Below, one piece after another: positions 35,806-46,800 of a stretch of 64,000 bases of DNA (position 1 is its first letter; each line of letters begins with the position of its first letter). A program made the translations under genes and the position numbers. The stretch lies in NCBI GenBank assembly GCA_010672925.1, contig JAAHFP010000016.1, positions 1 through 64,000 of the forward strand, read 5' to 3'. This DNA comes from Symploca sp. SIO1C2 (GTDB lineage: Bacteria > Cyanobacteriota > Cyanobacteriia > Cyanobacteriales > Coleofasciculaceae). Below the pieces are notes generated by a model. It saw only the letters and a list, made by a program, of their open reading frames with translations. It was not told the origin of the DNA and searched no databases.

Positions 35806-35943
35806 TTAAGATGACATCACAGCAAAAGGACGCAATTTACGAGATTTCTTTGCGGGTTGAGGTTGTTCATTCGATGCAGAATTAGCCACAGATTGATCTA
35901 ATGGGCTATCCGCATCTTTAGTTTGAGTTTTTTGAAATTCCAT
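35806..35943 (-). CDS. RiPP precursor peptide 4 (45 residues)
   Basis: Read from DNA. MEFQKTQTKDADSPLDQSV at the N-terminus, then NSASNEQPQPAKKSRKLRPF and AVMSS at the end (split to keep the motif short). RBS AGAGGAG. Final residue Ser. Same C-terminal block SRKLRPFAVM as its neighbours. Confidence 0.85.
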   Translation of the reverse strand: MEFQKTQTKDADSPLDQSVANSASNEQPQPAKKSRKLRPFAVMSS

Positions 35944-36074
35944 TGGTGATAGACTCCTCTTAATTAGCGTTCAGCTGTCAGCCTTATAAATGAGTGCTGA
36001 TAGCCGATAATGTTGATTTACCGGGAGTGATCCCCCCAAAGTAGCTATACTCAGCTGCGATATTGGCTTAATTT

Positions 36075-36212
36075 TTAAGAGCCCATCACAGCGAAAGGAC
36101 GCAACTTACGAGATTTTTTTACTGGTTGATGCTGTTCATTGGATACAGAATTATCCACAGATTGATCGAACTGTTGAGCTGCATCTTTGATTTGAGTTTT
36201 TTGAGATTCCAT
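36075..36212 (-). CDS. RiPP precursor peptide 3 (45 residues)
   Basis: Read from DNA. MESQKTQIKDAAQQFDQSV at the N-terminus and KKSRKLRPFAVMGS at the C-terminus. RBS CAGGAG. Final residue Ser, preceded by Gly instead of Ala, so the -2 position also varies. Confidence 0.85.
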   Translation of the reverse strand: MESQKTQIKDAAQQFDQSVDNSVSNEQHQPVKKSRKLRPFAVMGS

Positions 36213-36338
36213 TAGTAATACACTCCTGGGATTGTTTGAAATTTATCAATATGCACCGTGTACCTGAGCTCGCGCCTATTGTGCGCTCTATCTATTCTTC
36301 AAAGTAGATATACTCAGTTTAATCTTTGCTTGATGCTC

Positions 36339-36476
36339 TTAACAAGCCATCACAGCAAAAGGACGGAACTTACGGGATTTTTTCACTGATTGAGGTTGTT
36401 CATTAGATGTAGCCTTGTCCACAGATTGATTTAACTGTTGAGCTACATCTTTGATTTGAGTTTTATCAGATTCCAT
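36339..36476 (-). CDS. RiPP precursor peptide 2 (45 residues)
   Basis: Read from DNA. MESDKTQIKDVAQQLNQSV at the N-terminus and KKSRKFRPFAVMAC at the C-terminus. The only member with a C-terminal Cys and with Phe for Leu in SRK(L/F)R, so it would give a thiazoline if the last residue is cyclised. RBS CAGGAG. Confidence 0.85.
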   Translation of the reverse strand: MESDKTQIKDVAQQLNQSVDKATSNEQPQSVKKSRKFRPFAVMAC

Positions 36477-36601
36477 TAGCAATACACTCCTGGGATTTTT
36501 GAACTTTATCAATGTAAATCAAGTACCTGATATCACACCGATTGTGGGCTCCACCTATTGTTCAAAGTAGATATACTCAGTTCCGACTTTGCTTGATTCT
36601 C

Positions 36602-36739
36602 TTAAGATGCCATCACAGCAAAGGGACGCAACTTACGAGATTTCTTTACTGGTTGATGTTGTTCATTGGATGCAGAATTATCCACAGATTGATTTAACTG
36701 TTGAGCTGCATCTTTGATTTGAGTTTTTTCAAATTCCAT
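36602..36739 (-). CDS. RiPP precursor peptide 1 (45 residues, promoter-proximal)
   Basis: Read from DNA. MEFEKTQIKDAAQQLNQSV at the N-terminus and KKSRKLRPFAVMAS at the C-terminus. RBS AGAGGAG. First gene after the candidate operator at 36831-36882, so it should be the most strongly expressed copy. Confidence 0.85.
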   Translation of the reverse strand: MEFEKTQIKDAAQQLNQSVDNSASNEQHQPVKKSRKLRPFAVMAS

Positions 36740-37109
36740 TATTCATACACTCCTCTAGTTTTTTGAGGCTTATCAATGCGCACCAATCCCTCAAGGTGAT
36801 ACCGATTGTGTGCTTACGTTGACAATTTGTATTTACTCTGATATTCAGTCGATTTTAGACATTTACTCTAATAGGAGTAAATATTTAGCAATATTTCTTA
36901 ATATTCAGCAGATTAATTTAATATTGTGTTGAACATCAGGGCTCAACATCGTACTTAAGACAATCACGACAAAATTGGTAATCGCGCTAGGTGAGCTAAA
37001 ATGAGGTTGTTTTCGACTCTGTCACCTTGATGCCAGCTAAAGACATCTACCATAAGGGTTATCAAGAGCCACCAATGACCAACGACCAATGACCAATGAC
37101 TAATAACCA
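36740..37109. other. Divergent intergenic region, precursor operon and deoC
   Basis: 370 bp, very AT-rich at 36800-36960, holding the repeated half-sites given separately. Close to deoC are CCAATGA heptamer repeats (37072-37125), which also supply the deoC start. Confidence 0.6.
36831..36882. promoter_or_regulatory. Candidate operator upstream of the RiPP precursor genes
   Basis: ATTTACTC occurs at 36831-36838 and 36861-36868, 30 bp apart (about three helical turns), and its inverse GAGTAAAT at 36875-36882 forms a perfect 8-bp inverted repeat with a 6-bp spacer. TATTCAGTCGATTT and TATTCAGCAGATTAA add a second repeated motif on both sides. Consistent with binding of a dimeric regulator, perhaps the HTH protein at 29539-29979. 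Confidence 0.45.
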
Positions 37110-37781
37110 ATGACCAATGACTATCCAGATATAGAAATTGCTTCGTTAATTGATCACGCGCTGCTAAATCCGACAGCAACACCAGAGCAAGTGGAAAAAT
37201 GTTGTCAAGAAGCAGACCGTTTTCAATTTGCGGCAGTGTGCGTCTACCCGACTTATGTCAAACAAGCGGCTGAACTCCTCCACGGTAAAACACCGAAAGT
37301 CTGTGCAGTTATTGGTTTTCCTTCTGGTGCTACTACATCCCTCACCAAACTCTATGAAGCGCAGGAGGCGGTGGAAAATGGGGCAACAGAGTTGGATGTA
37401 GTGCTCAACCTTGGTTGGTTAAAAGCTGGCAAAACTGAGGAATTGTATCGAGAAATTGCTCAAATCTGTGAAGAAACTGGTCAGCTTGTTAAAGTTATCC
37501 TGGAAACAAACCTACTAACAGATCCGGAAAAGCAACTTGCTGTTGACATATGCTTGGATGCGGGAGCACAATTTCTGAAAACCAGCACTGGTTGGCATGG
37601 TGGTGCGACAGTAGCTGAAGTTAGGCTGTTGAAGCAAATGACTAAAGGACAGATTGGTATTAAAGCATCGGGAGGTATCCGCACTATTGAGCAAGCTTTT
37701 GATTTAGTAATTGCTGGTGCAACGCGGCTAGGTACATCTCGTGGTCCCGATTTGTTGCGGCAGATGGAGGCCCAGGAGTAG
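37110..37781 (+). CDS. deoC: Deoxyribose-phosphate aldolase
   Basis: 223 residues. The TIM-barrel signatures are plain: [39 protein letters not shown] (conserved Asp), [10 protein letters not shown] and [10 protein letters not shown] (with the Schiff-base Lys). Cleaves 2-deoxyribose-5-phosphate to glyceraldehyde-3-P and acetaldehyde. The ATG lies inside CCAATGA repeats, so the first two residues are repeat-derived. Stands alone, divergent from the RiPP operon. Confidence 0.92.
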   Translation: MTNDYPDIEIASLIDHALLNPTATPEQVEKCCQEADRFQFAAVCVYPTYVKQAAELLHGKTPKVCAVIGFPSGATTSLTKLYEAQEAVENGATELDVVLNLGWLKAGKTEELYREIAQICEETGQLVKVILETNLLTDPEKQLAVDICLDAGAQFLKTSTGWHGGATVAEVRLLKQMTKGQIGIKASGGIRTIEQAFDLVIAGATRLGTSRGPDLLRQMEAQE

Positions 37782-37888
37782 TGCTGTGATGAAGTAATAA
37801 GCAGTAGTAGGACTTCAGTCCAAAAATAAGCCAGAAACTCTGCCAAAAAACACGAACGATCTGATTATTAAATTTTTCATCAGCTTAC

Positions 37889-38467
37889 TCAAGAGTTGAT
37901 CTCAATATTTTCATAAAGATCGACGATGGAAATTTGAGCATCAAAAGTACTTAAAGATAATATTGTACTAGTATCAGTGTATTCTGAGAGCAACCACTGA
38001 TTAGCCGCAGTTTTGACATAATGCTCTACCCGAATGTTGTACTGATCAATAAGGAGATATTCATGGAAACTTTCAATAGTACGGTAGGCTGCAAACTTGT
38101 CGCCATGGTCGTAATCCTGGGTTGATTTAGAAAGAATTTCAGCAATAAAGCAAGGATTCATAACAGTGTCAGTACGCCCAGTTTGGAGTTGTAGAGGTTT
38201 TTTGATTACCATCACATCAGGATAGGTGTAGAGATTGCGCTCACTAATCCAAAGCCGTTGATCAGTGGCAAAAGTACGGTAAGGCTTACCTCGCAAAGCA
38301 GATTTGAGAAGCGCTGCTAGATTAATTGCCAATTCATTGTGGTCAGGTGTGCCCCCAGTCATGGGAATAATTGCTCCATTACAGTATTCACTGCGGGTTT
38401 CAGATGCTATCTCAAGTTCGAGATATTCTTCAGGTGTGTAGATTCGCTGTTCAAGTGCTTGTGTCAT
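37889..38467 (-). CDS. Uma2-family (DUF820) PD-(D/E)XK nuclease-like protein
   Basis: 192 residues. YTPEEYLELEI at the start, YPDVMVIKKP in the middle and PCFIAEILSKSTQDYDHGDK give the Uma2/DUF820 pattern with the nuclease-fold acidic residues. This family is greatly expanded in cyanobacteria; its biological role is unsettled. Surroundings give no clue. Convergent with deoC. Confidence 0.85.
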   Translation of the reverse strand: MTQALEQRIYTPEEYLELEIASETRSEYCNGAIIPMTGGTPDHNELAINLAALLKSALRGKPYRTFATDQRLWISERNLYTYPDVMVIKKPLQLQTGRTDTVMNPCFIAEILSKSTQDYDHGDKFAAYRTIESFHEYLLIDQYNIRVEHYVKTAANQWLLSEYTDTSTILSLSTFDAQISIVDLYENIEINS

Positions 38468-39195
<728 letters not shown>

Positions 39196-39676
39196 AACAC
39201 CTATACTAGGCGATGGAATGTGTTCAAAGTTAACACAATAAACAATGCCTTTAGATGTAGGCAACAGAGGGAGCAATCGGCCCCTCTTTTTTATTGCTTT
39301 GGGGCAGGAGGCAGGAGGCAGGAGGCAGGAGGCAGGAGGCAGGAGGCAGGAGGCAGGAGGCAGGAGGCAGAAGGCAGAAGGCAGGAGGCAGGAGGCAGGA
39401 GGCAGAAGGCAGGAGGCAGAAGGCAGAAGGCAGTCCTGATGAAAAAGATTTTTCACCACCATACATGAAAATCCCTCTATCCTTGTCCCCGTGTCCCCGC
39501 GTCTATTTTCTTAATTCGACTACTTCAGGTTATGACTATACTATTATTGAATGTAGCCTCGAACCGAAGAACTACAAAGTGCAGAAGAAGCGCTAACTCG
39601 TCTTCATCTGAAGCTCTTGCATAGACAAGGTTTTCGACTGCAATGTCCCTAATAACTTGTGGCGTGAAATCCCAGC
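39196..39676. repeat. Heptamer tandem array and intergenic DNA
   Basis: 39302-39433 is a run of GGCAGGA/GGCAGAA heptamers, about 18-19 units, of the cyanobacterial STRR kind; apparent frames here are artefacts. AACAGAGGGAGC and the following text show no gene. The end contains the sequence before the next start. Confidence 0.8.
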
Positions 39677-41905
39677 ATGGCTGTCCCCAATACTAAGAGA
39701 CAACAAAATAGCAAGGGTAGCCGGTTATTTACGCCGCAACCTCACAAGGCATTATTACTCGTGCCTCGGCGTTGTGCAGCTTGGGTTTTGGAAGTTTCCC
39801 TGGTGGCCGTTAGTGCCTGGATTCCTTATAACATTGGCTTGTATATTAAAGACAACTCCCAGGCAGAATTAGTACCCCTGAACCCAGTAGTGGGTATTAC
39901 CGAAGAAGCGATCGCGAAAACTCTGGCATTACCGATACGAGAACAACTGAATCAGAAAGTACCTCCTCTGACTAATTTATTCTGGTGTGGGGCCTTGGTT
40001 GTGCCAGTGGTTATTGGTGGCTGGCAACTCTATCTCCTCGCTCAAATTGGTCAAACTACTCCCAAGACTTGGTTAGGTATCCGGGTTGTTGGCTCCTCAG
40101 GAGAGCCTCCTGGGTTAGTTCGTGCGGCTTTCCGTGAGGGTGTGGGACGCTGGGGATTGTCAGGAGGTGTGGCTTATGTACTGTGGCGCTACACTGGAGC
40201 CTTTCCTGATATCAATATTTTGCTGGCATTAGGGGGATTGATGCTTCTGGCAGAGAGTGCTGGCTTGCTGCTCAAATCTCGACGCCGTACCTTGCACGAC
40301 CAATTAGCAGGAACTTATGTGGTCGATGCAGCAAAAACTTTCCCTAACTACCCAGGGAATGGGGGCAAATGGTCATCTTCAGCTCACCCTCAATCAGTAA
40401 CCTTGGAAGTAGACAGTAATGGCAGTGTTATTGCGGAGGAGACAGGAAACGGTCATCAGCAAAATCGCCCCATCGCTACTATTGTACTTACCCCCAAACA
40501 ATCACAGCGGCGACCCCAAAATCTTTGGAACTGGATGCGCCAACACCCTGGTATTACCTTATTGCTGGTGGCATTAGGTGGTATGGGTTCGGTACTGGGA
40601 ACTTTTGTAGGAACCCAAATTTATATTCAAAGTCAGGCCAATCGGCGAGAGTTCAAACAGCAGGAAAATGAGGTGTTCCTAGCGCTGGTTAAGCAACTAG
40701 GTTCTACTTCCGAGACATTAACGGAACAGCGACAGGGAGCAATTTTAGCTCTAGCGAGACTTGACGATGACCGGGCTTTGCCTTATTTAATTGATTTACT
40801 CGGTCAAGAAAAGAATCCTAGCCTGATTGACACGATACAACAAGCCTTGGTAAGTAAAGGGCCAGCAGCTCTTCCTCCCTTGCGCAGTTTGAATCAATCC
40901 CTGCAAAATGACCAAGAAGTACTTAAGGAAAAAGGTGCGACTCAAGAACAGCAGTTAGTAAGTCTGCGGCAAAGAGCAACCAAAAGAGCGATCGCCAAAA
41001 TTATCACTATTTATAATGGTCAAACCCACAACACTAACTTGAGTCGCATTAACTTGGGTCTAGTTGACAGTGGCTCCACTTCATTTACCCTAGTTCTGGA
41101 TAACCTTGACTTGTCCGGCATTAATTTTCGCTCAGCTAATTTACTAGGAGCTAGTTTACGCAGCACTCGCTTTTATGGAGCCGGTGAGGATAAACGCTTT
41201 GGTACTTTTGATGATTTGATTGCTGACTTGAGTGGTGCTGAACTCCAAGAAGCGGATTTAACTGGTGCTGTGCTCAACAATACTATGTTGAATCGTACTA
41301 ATTTAATTCGAGCGACTCTGAATCAGGCTAACTTATCTGATAGTAGTTTACTGAGAGCTAATCTGAGTAGTGCAAAGTTAATTGGTGCAGATTTGCGTCA
41401 AGCTACTCTAGAAAATGCCAGCTTAACTGGTGCAGATTTGAGTGAGGCAAAATTAGACCTTTCTAACTTGTATGGTGCAAGTTTAGGTGAGGTGAGTGCA
41501 GTGGGAGCGCAATTCCCTTTTGCTGATTTAAGTCAATCGAATTGGCAAGGAGCAGACCTTTCCGCAGCCAATTTGAAGGATGCTAATCTCCGAGGAGCTG
41601 ATTTGAGTTCTACTAAATTGGTGGGTGCAAATCTGAGTAATGCTCAGTTACAAAATGCGAAATTTAAATATTCTAACTTGAGCATGACTGAACTACAGGG
41701 AAGCAATGTAGCAGGAGCAGATTTCCTAGGTGCTAGTTTCACTACGGCTATACCAATTAAGTCTAATGAATTTATTGAAGCCCCCAACACTGCTATCTCT
41801 GGTGCTCGTGTCAAGGGTGTTAATTTCGCCAAAGCCAAAAATTTAGATACTCAGCAAATCAATTATATTTGTACCCATGGTGGAAGGCATCCTAGATGTC
41901 CTTAG
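39677..41905 (+). CDS. RDD-family membrane protein with pentapeptide repeats
   Basis: 742 residues in three parts. Residues 25-215 are RDD-like with several membrane segments (IPYNIGLYI, VVPVVIGGWQLYLLAQIGQT and VRAAFREGVGRWGL) and the RRTLHDQLAGTYVVD end typical of RDD proteins. Residues about 335-400 resemble a HEAT-like helical repeat (ALARLDDDRALPYLIDLLG). Residues about 455-720 are pentapeptide repeats A(D/N)Lxx, forming a right-handed quadrilateral helix. Known fusions of this type occur in cyanobacteria. Function unknown. Confidence 0.8.
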   Translation: MAVPNTKRQQNSKGSRLFTPQPHKALLLVPRRCAAWVLEVSLVAVSAWIPYNIGLYIKDNSQAELVPLNPVVGITEEAIAKTLALPIREQLNQKVPPLTNLFWCGALVVPVVIGGWQLYLLAQIGQTTPKTWLGIRVVGSSGEPPGLVRAAFREGVGRWGLSGGVAYVLWRYTGAFPDINILLALGGLMLLAESAGLLLKSRRRTLHDQLAGTYVVDAAKTFPNYPGNGGKWSSSAHPQSVTLEVDSNGSVIAEETGNGHQQNRPIATIVLTPKQSQRRPQNLWNWMRQHPGITLLLVALGGMGSVLGTFVGTQIYIQSQANRREFKQQENEVFLALVKQLGSTSETLTEQRQGAILALARLDDDRALPYLIDLLGQEKNPSLIDTIQQALVSKGPAALPPLRSLNQSLQNDQEVLKEKGATQEQQLVSLRQRATKRAIAKIITIYNGQTHNTNLSRINLGLVDSGSTSFTLVLDNLDLSGINFRSANLLGASLRSTRFYGAGEDKRFGTFDDLIADLSGAELQEADLTGAVLNNTMLNRTNLIRATLNQANLSDSSLLRANLSSAKLIGADLRQATLENASLTGADLSEAKLDLSNLYGASLGEVSAVGAQFPFADLSQSNWQGADLSAANLKDANLRGADLSSTKLVGANLSNAQLQNAKFKYSNLSMTELQGSNVAGADFLGASFTTAIPIKSNEFIEAPNTAISGARVKGVNFAKAKNLDTQQINYICTHGGRHPRCP

Positions 41906-42225
41906 GGTAAGTTTATAAGTAATAAGTAATAAGTAATAAGTAATAAGTAATAAGTAATAAGTAATAAGTAATAAGCAGTAGTAGGACTTCAGTCCAAAAA
42001 GAAGCCAGAAACAAATCTAGTGCTAAGTGCGATCGCGCCCAGCTCTCCAACTTCTTAAAGAAGTCAGGTCTCTTTAGTTTTGGGTATCATGTTAATTACA
42101 ACGAGTCAAGTAATATTGTATTTTTTCTAAATTCTAAATTCTAAATTCTAAATTCTTCAGATGGCGTTTAAGTCTGCTTAACCTTTATTATAGAAATAAT
42201 ACTCACTTGCAATTCAAGACAATTC
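41906..42225. repeat. Intergenic tandem repeats
   Basis: AATAAGT units (41916-41973) then GCAGTAGTAGGACTTCAGTC, a sequence that also occurs after deoC near 37800. AAATTCTAAATTCTAA repeats lie at about 42125-42155. No gene. Confidence 0.7.
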
Positions 42226-43374
42226 GTGGCTAAATCAGAAGGATCAAAATCAGCAACTACTGGATTGTCTCGGACACCTTTGTTTGAGCTGGCAGTAGAA
42301 CAGAAGGCACGGCTAACTGCTTTTTCCGGTTGGGAAATGCCAGTCCTCTACAGCAGTATTTCTAATGAACATGAAGCAGTACGCACTTCTACAGGGATGT
42401 TCGATATCTCCCATATGGGAAAATTTGCCTTTAGGGGTAAACAGTTGCGGGAGCAGTTGCAACATTTGGTTCCGTCGGATTTAACCCGGTTGTCAGTAGG
42501 TGCGGCTCAATACACTGTTTTATTGAATCCTCATGGTGGCATTATTGATGACATCATCTTTTACTATCAGGGTGAGGATGAGACCGGTGAACAGTGGGGT
42601 ATGATGATTGTCAATGCGGCAACTCGTACTAAAGATAAAGCTTGGATCTTAGCTAACTTGGAAGCTGCTCCAGTTAATATGCAAGACCTTTCTTTGGAAA
42701 AAGCCTTAATTGCTGTCCAGGGTCCCCAAGCTGTTGCTCAGCTTCAGTCTCTGGTGCAAACAGATTTAAGTCCAGTCAAAGCCTTTGGACATTTAGAAAC
42801 AACCATATTAGGTAAGCCTGCTTTTATGGCAAGGACAGGCTATACAGGAGAAGATGGATTCGAGGTGATGGTGGATCCAGAGGTCGGGATTCAACTATGG
42901 CGCAATCTCCAAAGCGCTGGTGTTACACCCTGTGGCTTGGGTGCTAGGGATACCCTAAGGTTGGAAGCAGCAATGGCACTGTATGGACAGGATATTGATG
43001 ATACGACTACTCCCCTGGAAGCTGGTTTGGGTTGGTTAGTTCATCTGGATACTAAAGGTGAGTTTATCGGACGCTCGGCGCTGGAGCAACAAAAAGCAGC
43101 GGGAGTAGAAAAACGCTTAGTTGGTATCCAAATGCAGGGTCGCCATATTGCTCGTCATGGTTATCCAATTATCTCCGAAGGACAACAGGTAGGGGAAGTT
43201 ACCAGTGGTACATTAGCACCAACTCTAGGCAAAGCGATCGCTTTAGCTTATGTCCCCTCCCAATTAGCCAAAATTGGGCAGCAATTAGAAGTAGAAATCC
43301 GAAACAAGACTTATCCGGCAATTATTGTCAAAAAACCCTTTTATCGCTCAAAAAATCGCCCTTCTTTTAAATGA
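42226..43374 (+). CDS. gcvT: Glycine cleavage system aminomethyltransferase (T protein)
   Basis: 382 residues from a GTG start. FSGWEMPVLYSS, GMFDISHMGK, ARTGYTGEDGFEV and GLGARDTLRLEAAM are the family's folate- and substrate-binding segments. Part of the glycine decarboxylase system that recycles photorespiratory glycine: it moves the methylene group from the H protein to tetrahydrofolate. Standing alone, as gcvT often does in cyanobacteria. Confidence 0.92.
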   Translation: MAKSEGSKSATTGLSRTPLFELAVEQKARLTAFSGWEMPVLYSSISNEHEAVRTSTGMFDISHMGKFAFRGKQLREQLQHLVPSDLTRLSVGAAQYTVLLNPHGGIIDDIIFYYQGEDETGEQWGMMIVNAATRTKDKAWILANLEAAPVNMQDLSLEKALIAVQGPQAVAQLQSLVQTDLSPVKAFGHLETTILGKPAFMARTGYTGEDGFEVMVDPEVGIQLWRNLQSAGVTPCGLGARDTLRLEAAMALYGQDIDDTTTPLEAGLGWLVHLDTKGEFIGRSALEQQKAAGVEKRLVGIQMQGRHIARHGYPIISEGQQVGEVTSGTLAPTLGKAIALAYVPSQLAKIGQQLEVEIRNKTYPAIIVKKPFYRSKNRPSFK

Positions 43375-43866
43375 GCTGAGGGAGACACGAAGACGCGGAG
43401 ACTTTGTAGGGGCGGGTTTAGGGTCACAATTAACACCCATTGACGATAATCTTGAAACAAAACCCGCCCTTCCCATAACCTTGTAGAATTGAGAGCGGAG
43501 ACACAGAGATAGTTTATCCACTATAAATGGGAGAATTTATTTCTGGGAGTTCCCCTAACTTAAGTTTTTCTAATTTTTTTTCTTAAAGAATAAAATTCCT
43601 ACAAAGTAGGGTTCATTTTTGGTGTAAAAAGATAATACAATTTAAAAGAGATAAAAGGTTAATTTAACCTGAACATCTTCTCTCAATCAACCTCCCAATT
43701 GAAAGCTCAGTTAATCTCCTTGGCCATTACAGGAGTTCTTGAGAAGACCACAGTTTATGAGCGGGAACTGTGGGGCTAGATCACGTAAACCAAGATATGG
43801 AGGCAGCGTTTTTCTCCCATTACATCCCTTGCGGTGATTAAGGGAGACTCAACGCCGATTTTTTAG
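43375..43866. other. Intergenic region upstream of the CHAT gene
   Basis: Contains the 66-bp repeat E at 43405-43470 and AT-rich DNA beyond. No gene seen. Confidence 0.5.
43405..43470. repeat. Repeat E copy 1 (66 bp)
   Basis: TGTAGGGGCGGGTTTAGG at the left and AAAACCCGCCCT at the right are inverted repeats. A second 66-bp copy in the same orientation is at 49485-49550, so the pair flanks the CHAT gene. Confidence 0.75.
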
Positions 43867-46800
43867 ATGAAATTCCCTCAAAGGTGCATTACTAGGTTAA
43901 ATTGCTTGATTTCTTGGGGAGTAGCAGCATTTTATCCCGTTTCTGGGGTATTAGCTCAACCGATTATCACTCCCGCTGCTGATGGTACAGGGACTAATGT
44001 AACTCCTAACGGTAACCAATTCAATATCGACGGTGGTACTGTTTCTGGAGATGGCAAGAATCTGTTTCACAGTTTCGATCAATTTGGACTCTCCAGTAAT
44101 CAAATTGCCAATTTTCTGTCTAATCCCCAAATTAGGAATATCCTGGGGCGGGTTGTAGGTAATGACCCTTCAATAATTAATGGTCTCCTTCAAGTTAGTG
44201 GTGGCAGTTCTAACTTATTCTTGCTCAATCCTGCGGGGATTATTTTTGGTGAGGATGCTAGATTAAATGTCCCTGGGGATTTTTTTGCGACTACTGCCAC
44301 AGGTATTAGCTTTGATGAGGATAATTGGTTTGAAGTTTTTGGTAATAATGACTACCAAAACTTAGTTGGTGACCCTACTGCCTTTGCCTTTAACCTGTCT
44401 CAACCGGGAAGTATTATCAATCATGGCAATTTGGCGGTATCAGAAGGGCAAAATTTAACCTTACTCGGTGGTAGTATTATCTCTACTGGAGAACTCAGGG
44501 CTCCTGGGGGAAATCTGATGGTTGCGGCGATACCGGGAGAGAACTTAATCAGGATTAGTCAACCGGGAAATGTGTTGAGTTTGGAGATTGAACCCCTACA
44601 GGATAGCTCAGGACAAATACTACCAATTAACCCCCAAGATTTACCAACTTTGCTGACAGCTAATCCCACCATTGACTCCACCCAGTTAATGGTTAACCCT
44701 GATGGTACAGCAGAGTTAGTCGGTTCTGGTTTTCGCATCGAGAATGGTGATGTGGTTGTTCATCAAGCCACAGCTCAAACCGCAGTATTATCGGCTTATA
44801 ATAATCTGACATTGGTAGAGAGTCAGTTAAGCACCAGGGGAGATTTAAACCTGTTGGCTAATAATACTGTCCAGATTCGGGATAGTGCTACTAAACCCTT
44901 TGTTGCTGAGGCTGGGGGAGACCTCCTAATTCAAGGCAAGAATGAGATAGATATCCTAGCACTCAATTATGCGGATCAGGCTTTTGTCAGCGAAGGGGAC
45001 TTAACCCTAGTCAGCGATGGTATTATTTCTGGAGACTCTCATTTCAGAAGTAAGGGTAATTTTTCCATCCTAAATTTGTCAGGAAAACCAGGTAATTTTT
45101 TCAGTTACTATGACCCGATTATTAGCTCTGAGGGCAATGTTTTCTTTGGGGATTATACCGGAGTATCACTTAAAGTCGAAGCGATGGGTAGTATTTTTGG
45201 TGGCAATATTACCATTACTGGACCAGATCAAACAGGAGCGATCCCCAATACAGACCCTCATTTCCCTATTTTAACTAGTAGTCCAGCAGTAGTTCTGCAA
45301 GCAGGCAAAACTGTTTTAGATAATGCTCCTACTCCTTCCCCCAATAATACCGGAGGAACAAATTTCAATTCTACTGTTTGGATAACTCTGCCAGGAAGAA
45401 TTGAGGTTAACTCCATTACTACTAATGGAGGACCGGTAATCTTAGAAGCAGTGGCAGATATCACCAATAATACAGGTGTTGGTATTAGCTTAGATGATGT
45501 CGGTAATGTAGAGATTACCAGCAGTGAAGGCGCTGTAAACTTAGATACTCTAGAAACTGGTGGCAATCTGACCATCACAGCACAGCAGGATATCAACCTG
45601 GATGAAGTTCAACAGTTTGGGAATCTTGAGATTACTAGTGTGCTAGGAGACATTACTAACAGTAGCTTAACCAATGTTGGTGGTGTAGAGATGACTAGCA
45701 GTAATGGTGCTCTCAATCTAGGCACTCTCCAAAACGGTGGCAACCTTACCCTCTCTGCACAACAGGATATAAACCTGGGTGAAGTCCAACAGTTTGGAGA
45801 TCTTGAGATTACTAGTGTGCTGGGAGACATTACCAACAGCAACTTAACCAATGTTGGTAGTGTAGAGATGACTAGCAGTAATGGTGCTCTCAATCTAGGT
45901 ACTTTCCAAAACGGTGGCAACCTCACCCTCTCTGCACAACAAGAGATCAACCTAGATGAAGTCCGACGGTTTGGGGATATTGAAATTACTAGTAGTAATG
46001 GTGCCCTCTCCATCGACAGTGGCATCAACTCTAACAACAGTGATGTTAACCTTACTGCTGCCGGGGATATCAACCCTGGGCCGATTACTACCACCCACAG
46101 TAATGGTATCCCCAATAGTGGCTCCATCACCATCATCAGCAATGGTGGTAATATCAACACCACTGTTAGTAGCCTTTGTGGTGTAGTTAGTGCCTGCGAA
46201 ATCAATAGCGCTGCTTCCGAGGGATTCTCTGGTGGAGATATCACCCTGACTGCTGTCGGGAACATTATTACTGGTGGTATCAACTCCAGTGGTGGTGTTC
46301 AAGCTGGTAGGATCAAGCTCACAGCTGGGGGTACGATTGATACTAGTGCAGTTATTTTTAATGGTCAAAGTCCAGTAGGTGGCTTAATCAATGCCTCTTC
46401 TCCTCAAGGGACTGGTGGTAATGTTATTCTCAATGCCGCCAGAATTATCACTGGTGATGTGGATGCTAGGGGTTTCTCAAAAGGTGGAGATATTCGCCTG
46501 ACAGCTGATGAGATTGACTTTACGGGAGGAGTAGATAACCTACCATTGATTAGCAGCAATGGTAATTTACGGCTACAACCTGCTACTCCGACACAAAACA
46601 TTGCTATTGGTGGAGAAGTTGATACGGGAGCCAACAGCTTGGATTTGACAACTGCCAAACTTGCTGCTTTGCCAGACGGCTTTAATCGCATTACCATTGG
46701 TCGTGCTAATGGCACCGGTGCAATCACTCTATCTAATGCAGTTACTGATCTAGGAACCAATCCTTTCCTCGACCCTGTAACTATTGCAGGGGGTTCAACT

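Noticed and set aside
30159..36739. A standard cyanobactin cluster
   Set aside because: No PatA or PatG-type protease/macrocyclase and no cyanobactin leader or AYDG-type recognition sequence; the tail is SRKLRPFAVM instead.
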